The notes beneath the pieces were generated by a model, which did not search any database, was not told the DNA's origin, and saw nothing but the letters and a program-made list of their open reading frames with translations. The translations under genes were made by a program, and so were the position numbers. This document shows, one piece after another, positions 1-7,470 of a stretch of DNA of 17,840 nucleotides; position 1 is the first letter of the stretch, and every line of letters begins with the position of its first letter. Source of the DNA: Dehalococcoidia bacterium (GTDB lineage: Bacteria > Chloroflexota > Dehalococcoidia > Bin125); NCBI GenBank assembly GCA_007571275.1, contig RKRS01000158.1, positions 1-17,840 on the forward strand, written 5' to 3'.

Positions 1-59
1 GGGAAAGAAGTGATCGCGCGCGTGAGCGCGGGGCGGAAGGGGGGCAGGTGCGGGACGCG

Positions 60-1067
<1,008 letters not shown>

Positions 1068-1167
1068 GAATGAACCGCGCCGCCGTGACCAGGGAGCTGG
1101 AGCGATACGCTAACTCCATTCACAATACCACTGGCGCAGAGCTGGGGACATGTCGGAGGAGACTGGA

Positions 1168-1677
1168 ATGACCAGTTGGCGCGAGCGACTGCGGTTGGTC
1201 AATCCGTCCGTCGCGCGCGACGCCGCGCTGCACGGCCTGCCCGACCGAATTGATGACCTGTCGCCGGTCGCCGTGGTGCGTAACGGGATCAACGACACCT
1301 CTGGTCGGGTCTGGGCGCAGGTGCGATCGGAGCTGGTCTTCCGTCCCGAGTTCGCGCCCGCCCTGGACGGGCTGTCCGGCTTCTCGCACCTGTTCGTGAT
1401 CGGCTGGATGGGCGACGTCACGGACGAAGGCCGCGCGCTCCTCCGCCTGCACCCCTCGGGCGGCGGCGACACGCCGGAGGTCGGCGTCTTCGCCACTCGA
1501 ACAGCGCACCGACCCAACCCGATCTCGATCTCGATCTGTCCACTGGAATCCATCAACGACAACATCGTCAAGGTGATCGGACTCGACCTCGTCAATGGCA
1601 CGCCAGTGCTCGATGTCAAGCCCTACGTCACGTTCTACGACTCCTTCGACGCCACCATCCCCAAGTGGGCGGAGTAG
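1168..1677 (+). CDS. trmO: tRNA (N6-threonylcarbamoyladenosine37-N6)-methyltransferase TrmO/TsaA
   Basis: SAM-dependent enzyme of the TsaA/VirR β-barrel family that methylates t6A37 in tRNA-Thr decoding ACY codons. The protein of 169 residues shows the family signature GVFATRTAHRPNPISIS, the preceding FSHLFVIGWM strand, and LVNGTPVLDVKPY near the C-terminus. An ATG at 1150 is in frame, but I choose ATG 1168 because GGAGGAG stands six bases before it and the reading between the two ATGs is that Shine-Dalgarno. Like many TsaA proteins outside Proteobacteria it is short, lacking the C-terminal extension of E. coli TrmO, so the exact tRNA substrate is inferred. The following Nudix gene starts seven bases after the stop, so they are probably cotranscribed. 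Confidence 0.85.
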   Translation: MTSWRERLRLVNPSVARDAALHGLPDRIDDLSPVAVVRNGINDTSGRVWAQVRSELVFRPEFAPALDGLSGFSHLFVIGWMGDVTDEGRALLRLHPSGGGDTPEVGVFATRTAHRPNPISISICPLESINDNIVKVIGLDLVNGTPVLDVKPYVTFYDSFDATIPKWAE

Positions 1678-1684
1678 CTCGCCC

Positions 1685-2170
1685 GTGCCCCGCCTGCGCA
1701 GCAATATCGTCGCGGTCTACGTCGTCCGCCCCGCCGCTGAGCGCATTGAGTTGCTGATGCTGCAGCGACCAGAGGGACATCGCTTTGCCGGCGCCTGGCA
1801 GACCGTCGGCGGACACATCGAGGAGAAACAGGGCGAGACCGCCTGGCAGGCGGCGCTCAGAGAGCTGGACGAAGAAACGGGACTGCCGGTCGAGCGCTGG
1901 TTCCGCATCGACCGGCCTGAGACGTTCTACAACCCCGAAAACGACACGATCTACTTCGTCCCCGCATTCGTCGCGCTGGTCGCCGCGGCGACGGAGCCGA
2001 CGCTCTCGGACGAACACCAGGCATGGCGCTGGGTTGCGCCCGCCGAGGCGGCGGCGATGGTCAATTGGGCGGCAATGCGCGACTCGCTGCTCCTCGTCGG
2101 CGAAGCCCTGTCCAATCCATCCCACCCCGGCCTGGGCGTCACCGAGTTCAACCCCAGCGATCTCCCCTGA
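1685..2170 (+). CDS. Nudix hydrolase
   Basis: Hydrolase of nucleoside diphosphates linked to another moiety; the substrate cannot be read from sequence. I take GTG 1685 as the start, since the frame upstream overlaps trmO and the fold begins with the strand NIVAVYVV; this gives 161 residues. The Nudix box is near residues 37-62: GGHIE, then GETAWQAALRELDEETGL, containing the metal-binding REL-x-EE-x-GL core. The first glycine and the Glu of GE are separated by seven rather than the usual five residues, so the loop carries two extra residues (Lys-Gln). C-terminal HQAWRWVAPAEA is the usual last strand and helix. Resemblance to dihydroneopterin-triphosphate and dATP pyrophosphatases is a guess. 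Seven bases follow trmO. Confidence 0.85.
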   Translation: MPRLRSNIVAVYVVRPAAERIELLMLQRPEGHRFAGAWQTVGGHIEEKQGETAWQAALRELDEETGLPVERWFRIDRPETFYNPENDTIYFVPAFVALVAAATEPTLSDEHQAWRWVAPAEAAAMVNWAAMRDSLLLVGEALSNPSHPGLGVTEFNPSDLP

Positions 2171-2221
2171 GTCCGCCGCCAGTGTTGGGGCGCGGACGCG
2201 CATAGACTTGGAGTCGTCCAG

Positions 2222-2383
2222 ATGGGCGTAGGGAAGGGGCGCGGAGTGACAACGCTGCACGTTCACTCGCAGCAGGAAGAAGAGATGCTCAGTCTGCACG
2301 ACGAAGTGACGGAGCAGCGAATCGCCAGCGTCCTGGAGCTGGTCAATCGGGTGCTGCGCGGGGCGGGAAGTGAGCGTGGCTGA
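2222..2383 (+). CDS. Small hypothetical protein (53 aa)
   Basis: Unrecognised. The frame runs from ATG 2222, preceded by GGAG eight bases away, to TGA 2381-2383. An in-frame GTG at 2246 preceded by AAGGGG is an equally good start and would give 45 residues. The product is polar and probably helical (QQEEEMLSLHDEV, then ASVLELVNRVL), without Cys, signal or membrane segment. The next gene starts inside it at 2370 (14-base overlap), which suggests translational coupling and a joint role. Too short for a confident call from composition alone. Confidence 0.45.
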   Translation: MGVGKGRGVTTLHVHSQQEEEMLSLHDEVTEQRIASVLELVNRVLRGAGSERG

Positions 2384-2627
2384 CGGCGAAGCGTTCCTGC
2401 GGGACGGTCACCAGATCACCCGGCTGACCGAATTTGGCATTGGCCAGCGCGCGGCGGCGGAATTGACAGTCCAGCTACGGGATCGTCCCACTCGCGCCCA
2501 GGTACTCCTCTGGATCGAGCAGGCTGAGAACAGAGTGTACCGGCGCTTCATCGCGCTGTGGCTGGCCAGCTCTGTGGTCTTGGTGGGATCCTTGGCCGCT
2601 GTCTTGTGGAGAGTCTTCGGTGGCTGA
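2370..2627 (+). CDS. Small tail-anchored membrane protein of unknown function (85 aa)
   Basis: Unrecognised. GTG start at 2370 inside the preceding small gene. About 60 polar residues (TRLTEFGIGQRAAAELTVQL, then a helix LLWIEQAENRVYRRF) are followed by one hydrophobic segment of about 20 residues, FIALWLASSVVLVGSLAAVL, ending with WRVFGG. This topology fits a cytoplasmic domain anchored by its C-terminus. No enzyme motif is seen. Overlap with the preceding 53-residue frame and the short distance to the downstream GTPase gene suggest one transcript, but the function is open. Confidence 0.65.
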   Translation: MSVADGEAFLRDGHQITRLTEFGIGQRAAAELTVQLRDRPTRAQVLLWIEQAENRVYRRFIALWLASSVVLVGSLAAVLWRVFGG

Positions 2628-2685
2628 TGACGCAGGCTATTCGAAACCCTGGTGATGACAGACGCCGAGTGAGAAGAGCAGGGCG

Positions 2686-3771
2686 ATGACAGCGATTGGA
2701 CTGATTGGCTTTGAGCGTTCGGGCAAGACGACGCTGTTCAACGCGCTCACCGGGGCGGGGCGCGCAACCGGCTTTACCACCCACGTGGATCCACACGAAG
2801 GCGTGGTCCCTGCCGCCGACGCTCGGTTGGTCAAATTATCCACGCTGTATCAACCCCGAAAGACCACGCCCGCCGTCCTCAACCTGACCGACTTCCCAGG
2901 CGCGGGGTTCGCCGGAGCGCTGGGAGGCCGCAGCGAGCCGCCCTCGACCAAATTGCTCGGCCAACTCTCACAGCTCGACGCGCTCATCCACGTCGTCCGC
3001 GCCTTCGACAATGACGCGATCCCGCATCCCGCTGAACGGATTGACCCCGATGGCGACATCGAGACGATGCAACTGGAACTCACCTTCGCCGATCTGGCGC
3101 TGATCGAGAAACGGCTGCAGCGCCTCGCTGAGGAGACGAAATCGATGAAAGCGGCGGAACGCGTCGCGGCCGACCGCGAAGTCGATCTGCTGCGTCGCCT
3201 GCAAGCGCACCTCGGCGACGGGGGCACGCTGCTCGATGCGCCGATCAGCGAACCCGAACGTGCCGACATTCGCCACTATCGCTTCCTGACCGAGCGGCCA
3301 ATGCTGACCGTCTTCAACGTCGATGAAGATGCAGTGACCGACGGGGCGAGCGAACGCATCGCGCTCTCGGCGCGGCTGGAGGAGGAGCTGCGCGACTTCG
3401 ACGAGGACGAGGCGACGGCCTACCGCGCAGAGCTTGGCGTCGGCGCGGGAGCGGTCGAAATGGCCCTGCAGGAGACGTTCCGCCTGCTCGGCCTGCGCAC
3501 GTTTTTCACCGTCGGCCCAGACGAGTGCCGCGCCTGGACCGTTCGCGGCGGCGACACCGCGCCACAGGCCGCCGGCAAGATTCACACCGACCTCGAACGC
3601 GGCTTCATCCGCGCGGAAGTCGTGCGCTGGGATGACCTGCTGGTCTGCGGCGCAGCGGTCGGAGCCTCAGGCGCCGAGGCGGAGGCCAGGAAGCGCGCGC
3701 TCTCGCGCACCGAGGGCAAGGACTACGAAGTCCAGGACGGCGACGTGCTGCATATCCTCTTCAACGTCTGA
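2686..3771 (+). CDS. YchF/OBG-family P-loop NTPase with TGS-like C-terminus (DUF933)
   Basis: TRAFAC-class translation-associated NTPase of 361 residues, the usual YchF length. G1 is G8-FERSG-K14-T15, G3 is D69-F-P-G72, and the G4 position reads N211-V-D-E214 rather than NKxD, the change that in YchF relaxes GTP specificity towards ATP. A helical coiled section lies at about residues 125-185 (LIEKRLQRLAEETKSM). The C-terminus (from about 270) is the typical DUF933/TGS region: LRTFFTVGPDECRAWTVRGG, KIHTDLERGFIRAEV, GKDYEVQDGDVLHILFNV. The N-terminal part diverges from housekeeping YchF (DFPGAG instead of DIAGL), so this may be the second OBG paralogue found in several phyla; I give no symbol. 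ATG 2686 follows AGGGCG. Confidence 0.88.
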   Translation: MTAIGLIGFERSGKTTLFNALTGAGRATGFTTHVDPHEGVVPAADARLVKLSTLYQPRKTTPAVLNLTDFPGAGFAGALGGRSEPPSTKLLGQLSQLDALIHVVRAFDNDAIPHPAERIDPDGDIETMQLELTFADLALIEKRLQRLAEETKSMKAAERVAADREVDLLRRLQAHLGDGGTLLDAPISEPERADIRHYRFLTERPMLTVFNVDEDAVTDGASERIALSARLEEELRDFDEDEATAYRAELGVGAGAVEMALQETFRLLGLRTFFTVGPDECRAWTVRGGDTAPQAAGKIHTDLERGFIRAEVVRWDDLLVCGAAVGASGAEAEARKRALSRTEGKDYEVQDGDVLHILFNV

Positions 3772-3791
3772 GCGACCCGTATCCTTGTGCT

Positions 3792-4628
3792 ATGACCGCT
3801 GCCTCCGACATCGCTCGCGCTCTGCTGACCGCCGCCCGCGAGGGCCCGGCCGTCGCCTCCTGCACCGTGATGTCAGCGACCGCTGGTGTCGACATCCCGC
3901 TCGGCGCGAAGATGCTGGTCTACGCGGACACGGCGCTTGGCGACATCGGCGGCGGCCCGCTGGAGGAAGCCGTCAGCGCCTTCGCCCGTTCAGCGATCCC
4001 GCGGCACCTCGTGCAGACCTGCGTCTTTACGCCCCATGGTGAAATGATCGAGGGTCGCCGCGCGATTGAAGCAGCCGACGCCATCGTCGAAATCCTGGTC
4101 GAGGTCGTCGAACCTGCCGCGACCCTGCTCGTGGTCGGCGGTGGGCACGTCGGACTGGCAGTCGGACAGCTCGGCGCGATGCTTGGCATGGAGGTCGCGA
4201 TCATCGATGACCGCGAGGACTACGCCAACGAAGAGCGGTTTCCCTATGAAGCCAACGTGATCTGCGGTGACTTCGGTGAAGAGCTGGAGCGGTTCCCAAT
4301 CTCGGCCAACACCTACATCGTGCTCGTCTCGCGCGGACACAAGGTTGATGAGCTTGCCCTCCGCGCGGTCGCCGAGCGCGACGCCGGCTACGTGGGTATG
4401 ATCGGTTCCAAGCGCCGAACCCGAACCGTCCTGCAGCATCTCGCCGAAGAAGGCGTCGAGCGCGAAGCGCTGGACAGAGTGTTCACCCCCATCGGCCTCG
4501 ATATCGGAGCGGAAACTCCCGAGGAGATCGCTGTCTCGGTGCTCGGAGAGATCATTCTCGTCCGGCGCGGCGGGGGAGCACAGCCAATGTCGGAGCATGG
4601 ACGCCTCTTGGCGGCTGGCCGTCGTTAG
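3792..4628 (+). CDS. XdhC/CoxI family protein with Rossmann domain
   Basis: XdhC/CoxI proteins help to insert sulfurated molybdenum cofactor into xanthine dehydrogenase/CO-dehydrogenase-type enzymes. The 278 residues have an N-terminal XdhC_CoxI domain (about 1-95, GAKMLVYADTALGDIGGG at the strand-turn) and a C-terminal XdhC Rossmann domain with the nucleotide motif VVGGGHVG at 114-121, then IIDDRE, the ICGDF strand and the signature GYVGMIGSKRR, followed by PIGLDIGAETPEEIAVSVLGEI. The family motif GGGC-x-E is GGGP here (Pro56 where Cys is usual), and the second Cys-Gly-Gly element is absent. The downstream single-domain paralogue has both. No molybdoenzyme structural genes are in the window. 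Confidence 0.88.
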   Translation: MTAASDIARALLTAAREGPAVASCTVMSATAGVDIPLGAKMLVYADTALGDIGGGPLEEAVSAFARSAIPRHLVQTCVFTPHGEMIEGRRAIEAADAIVEILVEVVEPAATLLVVGGGHVGLAVGQLGAMLGMEVAIIDDREDYANEERFPYEANVICGDFGEELERFPISANTYIVLVSRGHKVDELALRAVAERDAGYVGMIGSKRRTRTVLQHLAEEGVEREALDRVFTPIGLDIGAETPEEIAVSVLGEIILVRRGGGAQPMSEHGRLLAAGRR

Positions 4629-4677
4629 ACTGGGACGCGCCAACGGAACAGGTCAGAGCAGGAAGCGATCAGGATCG

Positions 4678-4995
4678 ATGCCCCACGACGAGGTCTACGA
4701 AGCAATGTCGAGCGCCTTCGAGCAGGGCGCGCCGGTCGCGCTCGCGACGGTCGCCCAGACGTTAGGCTCTACGCCGCGCAAGACCGGCGCCAAGATGCTC
4801 GTCCGCGAGGACGGCAGCTTCGTCGGTACGATCGGCGGCGGTTGCGGCGAAGCTGAGGTCTGGCAGGAAGCGATGGACGCGCTCGACGACGGCGACGCCC
4901 GGATGGTCACGGTGGACCTGACCGAGCCCGTCGATGGCGAGGACAAGATCTGCGGCGGGATCATGCGCATCTTTGTCGAACGACTCGAGGCCTGA
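4678..4995 (+). CDS. Single-domain XdhC/CoxI family protein
   Basis: Stand-alone XdhC_CoxI domain of 105 residues, without the Rossmann domain of its upstream neighbour. Motifs: GSTPRKTGAKMLV, then GTIGGGCGEAEV with Cys56, and DKICGGIMRIFVE with Cys92 near the C-terminus. ATG 4678 is chosen because the homology starts there and AGG precedes it closely; an in-frame start at 4597 would overlap the upstream gene. It lies 49 bases after the two-domain XdhC protein. The pair probably works together in molybdenum-cofactor handling: the short protein supplies the cysteines which the long one lacks. That division of work is inference. Confidence 0.85.
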   Translation: MPHDEVYEAMSSAFEQGAPVALATVAQTLGSTPRKTGAKMLVREDGSFVGTIGGGCGEAEVWQEAMDALDDGDARMVTVDLTEPVDGEDKICGGIMRIFVERLEA

Positions 4996-5083
4996 CGTAT
5001 ATCCGCGCTGAGTGCATAAGCAGTGAACGGCGTCCCTGCGGCGCTGCTGAATCTGGAGAACGCTGGTAAGCTAGATATCGGCC

Positions 5084-5160
5084 GCCCGCACCGGGCCTCC
5101 CGACACTGCCAGGTCGGGAAGGTAGTCCGAGGTGACACGCCGCACTCAGGTAGTGGCGTG
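5084..5160 (+). other. Cluster of three hairpins upstream of tatA
   Basis: The 198-base gap between the XdhC-domain gene and tatA contains three successive stems: GCCCG/CGGGC with a 3-base loop (5084-5096), TCCCGAC/GTCGGGA with an 8-base loop (5098-5119), and CACGCC-ACT/AGT-GGCGTG with a 2-base bulge and a 5-base loop (5136-5160). No T-run follows, so it is not a plain intrinsic terminator. It could be a structured leader of tatA or a small RNA. No known RNA family recognised. Confidence 0.4.
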
Positions 5161-5193
5161 CGCTGACCACCGGCGGCGCAGCAGGAGTTCGGT

Positions 5194-5430
5194 ATGGCAC
5201 TGATCGGGTTTGGTCCTGTCGAAGCGATTGTCGTCGTGATCGTGGTGCTGGTCGTATTCGGCGCTGGTCGCTTGGCCGGCGTCGGCAAGGCGCTCGGCAC
5301 CGGCCTGCGCGAGTTCCGCGAGGAAGCGCGCAGCTCGGATTCGGAGGAAACGAACGACGAAGACTCCGACGAAGTCACTGTGTCGTCGACTGCCTCGGAA
5401 GACGACAAGAAGCCGTCGTCCTCCACCTGA
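5194..5430 (+). CDS. tatA: Sec-independent protein translocase subunit TatA
   Basis: Pore-forming component of the twin-arginine translocation system, which exports folded proteins over the cytoplasmic membrane. The 78 residues show the standard plan: a short N-terminus (MALIGFGPVEA), one membrane helix at about 8-21, the hinge FGAGRLAGVGKALG, an amphipathic helix (GTGLREFREEA) and a long acidic, Ser-rich tail. The hinge has Gly-Ala-Gly-Arg-Leu in place of the common Gly-x-x-Lys-Leu-Pro. Preceded by AGGAG at about 10 bases. TatC is not in the window. The following HAD gene starts 24 bases after the stop. TatB cannot be excluded by sequence alone, but the length favours TatA. Confidence 0.85.
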   Translation: MALIGFGPVEAIVVVIVVLVVFGAGRLAGVGKALGTGLREFREEARSSDSEETNDEDSDEVTVSSTASEDDKKPSSST

Positions 5431-5454
5431 CGCCACAGCGCTGATCGATCACCG

Positions 5455-6213
5455 TTGCCAGCCCTTCGAGCGGTTGCCCTCGATCTCTGGGGCACGTTGA
5501 TCGTTGACGCGCCTGGCGGAGGTCGTCGGCGGATGCAACGGAGAGAGGCGCAACTGACCGCAGCCTATGAACAGGCTGGCGCCGGATCAGGCGCGGGACA
5601 GGCGGTGCCCAAGGCGATCCGCCATGCGATCGACGCGCTCGTCGTCGCGCATCAGTCCAATATCGATCTCTCTGGCCAGGACCGGCTTGACGCTGTCCGT
5701 CGCTCAATGTTGGATCAGTGCCCCGATACGGTGGAAAGCGACGAGCTACTCGAAGCGCTGATCGGCGCTGTCTGTGAGAGCGCCAGCTGGGAACCGCCCG
5801 ACCTCATCGCCGGGGTCGAGGCAGAGCTTGATGCGCTCAAGGCGCGCGGACTCAACCTGGCTGTCGTTTCCAATACCGGCCTCGCGCCGGGACGCTACGT
5901 CGAGCAGGCGCTCCTCGCACGTGGCTTTGACCGCTGGATCGACCACTGGATTTGGTCGGACGACGTGCTCAGCTGGAAACCGGGCCAGGCCATCTTCCAG
6001 GCCGCGCTCAGGGCGCTTGGTTGCGCCGCCGGGCAAGCCGCATTCGTCGGAGACACGCCCGAGGCTGACATCCTCGGTTCACGACACGCCGGCTTCGTCG
6101 TATCCGTGCAGGTTGGAGGCAAGAGCGACACGGCGATCCAGCCAGATATCGCGCTGCCCTCGCTCAAGGGCTTGACCGCAGCATTGAGCGATGCCGGACT
6201 GCTCGCTGGCTGA
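5455..6213 (+). CDS. HAD-superfamily hydrolase
   Basis: Haloacid-dehalogenase-type hydrolase of 252 residues with a helical cap between motifs I and II (about 20-120). Motif I is D10-LWGTL with the nucleophile Asp10; the usual acid/base Asp at +2 is Trp12. Motif II is S139-NT, motif III Lys175 in WKPGQAIF, motif IV G-D200-TPEAD205. The Trp at +2 occurs in a number of class C1 HADs and makes the reaction (phosphatase or other) uncertain. TTG 5455 is the likely start since homology begins within six residues; no good Shine-Dalgarno is seen. It follows tatA by 24 bases. Confidence 0.82.
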   Translation: MPALRAVALDLWGTLIVDAPGGGRRRMQRREAQLTAAYEQAGAGSGAGQAVPKAIRHAIDALVVAHQSNIDLSGQDRLDAVRRSMLDQCPDTVESDELLEALIGAVCESASWEPPDLIAGVEAELDALKARGLNLAVVSNTGLAPGRYVEQALLARGFDRWIDHWIWSDDVLSWKPGQAIFQAALRALGCAAGQAAFVGDTPEADILGSRHAGFVVSVQVGGKSDTAIQPDIALPSLKGLTAALSDAGLLAG

Positions 6214-6278
6214 AGAGTCCGCCACACTTGCCCGTTGACGATTCCACAATCGCGCTGGCAGGTACATATGCTGGGCAT

Positions 6279-7457
6279 ATGAGTTTCGGCATGTTTGGCG
6301 GGAACGGGATCAAGGTTGGTCGGATCCTGGGGATTCCGATCCGGCTGGACCTGTCCTTTTTCTTCATATTCGCGCTGCTCGTGTTCCTGATCGCGACCCA
6401 GATCCTGCCGCCCGACTCGGCCCAGGGCCTTGGTGGCGCAGAGCGTTGGATTTACGGCGTGGTCGGCGGAGCCGCCTATTTCCTCTCGCTGCTCATCCAT
6501 GAACTCGCGCATTCGCTGATGGCGCGACGTTACGGCATGGAGGTCTCGTCAATCACCCTGTTCTTCTTCGGCGGCGTCTCGCTGATTCGTGAGGACTCGC
6601 AGCGGCCGAGCCAGGAGTTCTGGATCGCGATCGTCGGACCGCTCTCATCGCTGCTACTGGGCGCCGGCTTCATCCTGGTCGCGCTCTTCGCTCTGCCCGC
6701 CGACACCACGCTGAACAACGTGGTCTTCATACTCGGCGTTGTCAACTGTTTCCTCGCAGCCTTCAACATGCTGCCCGGCTTTCCGCTCGACGGCGGCCGC
6801 GTCACCCGAGCGTTGATCTGGCGAGTAACGGGCTCACGCCACCGCGCCACGCGCGCTGCGGCCCGCCTGGGACAGCTGCTCGGCGTGGTGATGATCGTCT
6901 ATGGCGTCGGTGGAGTCCTGACCGATGTAGCCATCTTCAATAGTGGACTCAGCCCGGTCTGGGTTGCATTGATCGGCGTCCTGCTCATGATTCAGGCCGC
7001 GCAGGGCGTGAAGGCGGCTGAGCTGGAGCGCGACCTCGAGGGCTTGCGAGTCGGCGAGCTGATGCTCGAACCGCCGCTCGCGCGGATGGCCGAGGCCGAC
7101 CTGCCCGTCCATGTGCTGGCCCCATCCCGAGCCCAACTCGACCAGCAAGACATATTCATCGTGGCCGAGTCAGGAACGGCGGTCGGCATCGCCTCCGCTG
7201 TCCAGATCCTGCTGCTCGACGAGGAACGCTACCGCAGCGTTCGCCTGCGCGACATCATGATCGAGGCTGGCGCCGTTCAGCCCCTGCCGCCCGACGCCGG
7301 CGCCGACGAGGCGCTGCATCGGCTACAGAAAGAGCGCACTTTCGTCCTGCCGGTCGTCGAACGCGGTCGATTGCTCGGTGTTGTCGGACTTGAGCAGATC
7401 CTGAAGGCGTTGGGCCAGGGACGCCCCCCGCGATTCGATCCGTCCTCCGGGGCTTGA
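6279..7457 (+). CDS. Site-2-type (M50) membrane metalloprotease with two CBS domains
   Basis: Intramembrane zinc protease with C-terminal CBS regulatory domains. From ATG 6279 the protein has 392 residues. Several hydrophobic helices are visible (LSFFFIFALLVFLIATQIL; FWIAIVGPLSSLLLGAGFIL; VVFILGVVNCFLAAFNMLPG; VWVALIGVLLMIQ). The zinc motif H74-ELA-H78 sits in the second helix and the third ligand is probably D171 in FPLDGGR. Two CBS-like units follow, from about residues 255-315 and 320-385 (TFVLPVVERGRLLGVVGLEQIL). An in-frame TTG at 6228 would add 17 residues without likeness to the family; neither start has a strong ribosome site. The natural substrate, perhaps an anti-sigma factor or a membrane protein, is unknown. 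Confidence 0.87.
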   Translation: MSFGMFGGNGIKVGRILGIPIRLDLSFFFIFALLVFLIATQILPPDSAQGLGGAERWIYGVVGGAAYFLSLLIHELAHSLMARRYGMEVSSITLFFFGGVSLIREDSQRPSQEFWIAIVGPLSSLLLGAGFILVALFALPADTTLNNVVFILGVVNCFLAAFNMLPGFPLDGGRVTRALIWRVTGSRHRATRAAARLGQLLGVVMIVYGVGGVLTDVAIFNSGLSPVWVALIGVLLMIQAAQGVKAAELERDLEGLRVGELMLEPPLARMAEADLPVHVLAPSRAQLDQQDIFIVAESGTAVGIASAVQILLLDEERYRSVRLRDIMIEAGAVQPLPPDAGADEALHRLQKERTFVLPVVERGRLLGVVGLEQILKALGQGRPPRFDPSSGA

Positions 7458-7470
7458 AGCATTTCCCCCT

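Noticed and set aside
1068..1149. Promoters in the gyrB-trmO divergent gap
   Set aside because: Some AT-richer hexamers are present but no -35/-10 pair with proper spacing can be defended.
5090..5140. Small SRP RNA (CCAGGTC...GGGAAGG looked like the 4.5S core)
   Set aside because: The symmetrical loop sequence of the SRP core and its long closing stem are missing; the resemblance is limited to a few bases.
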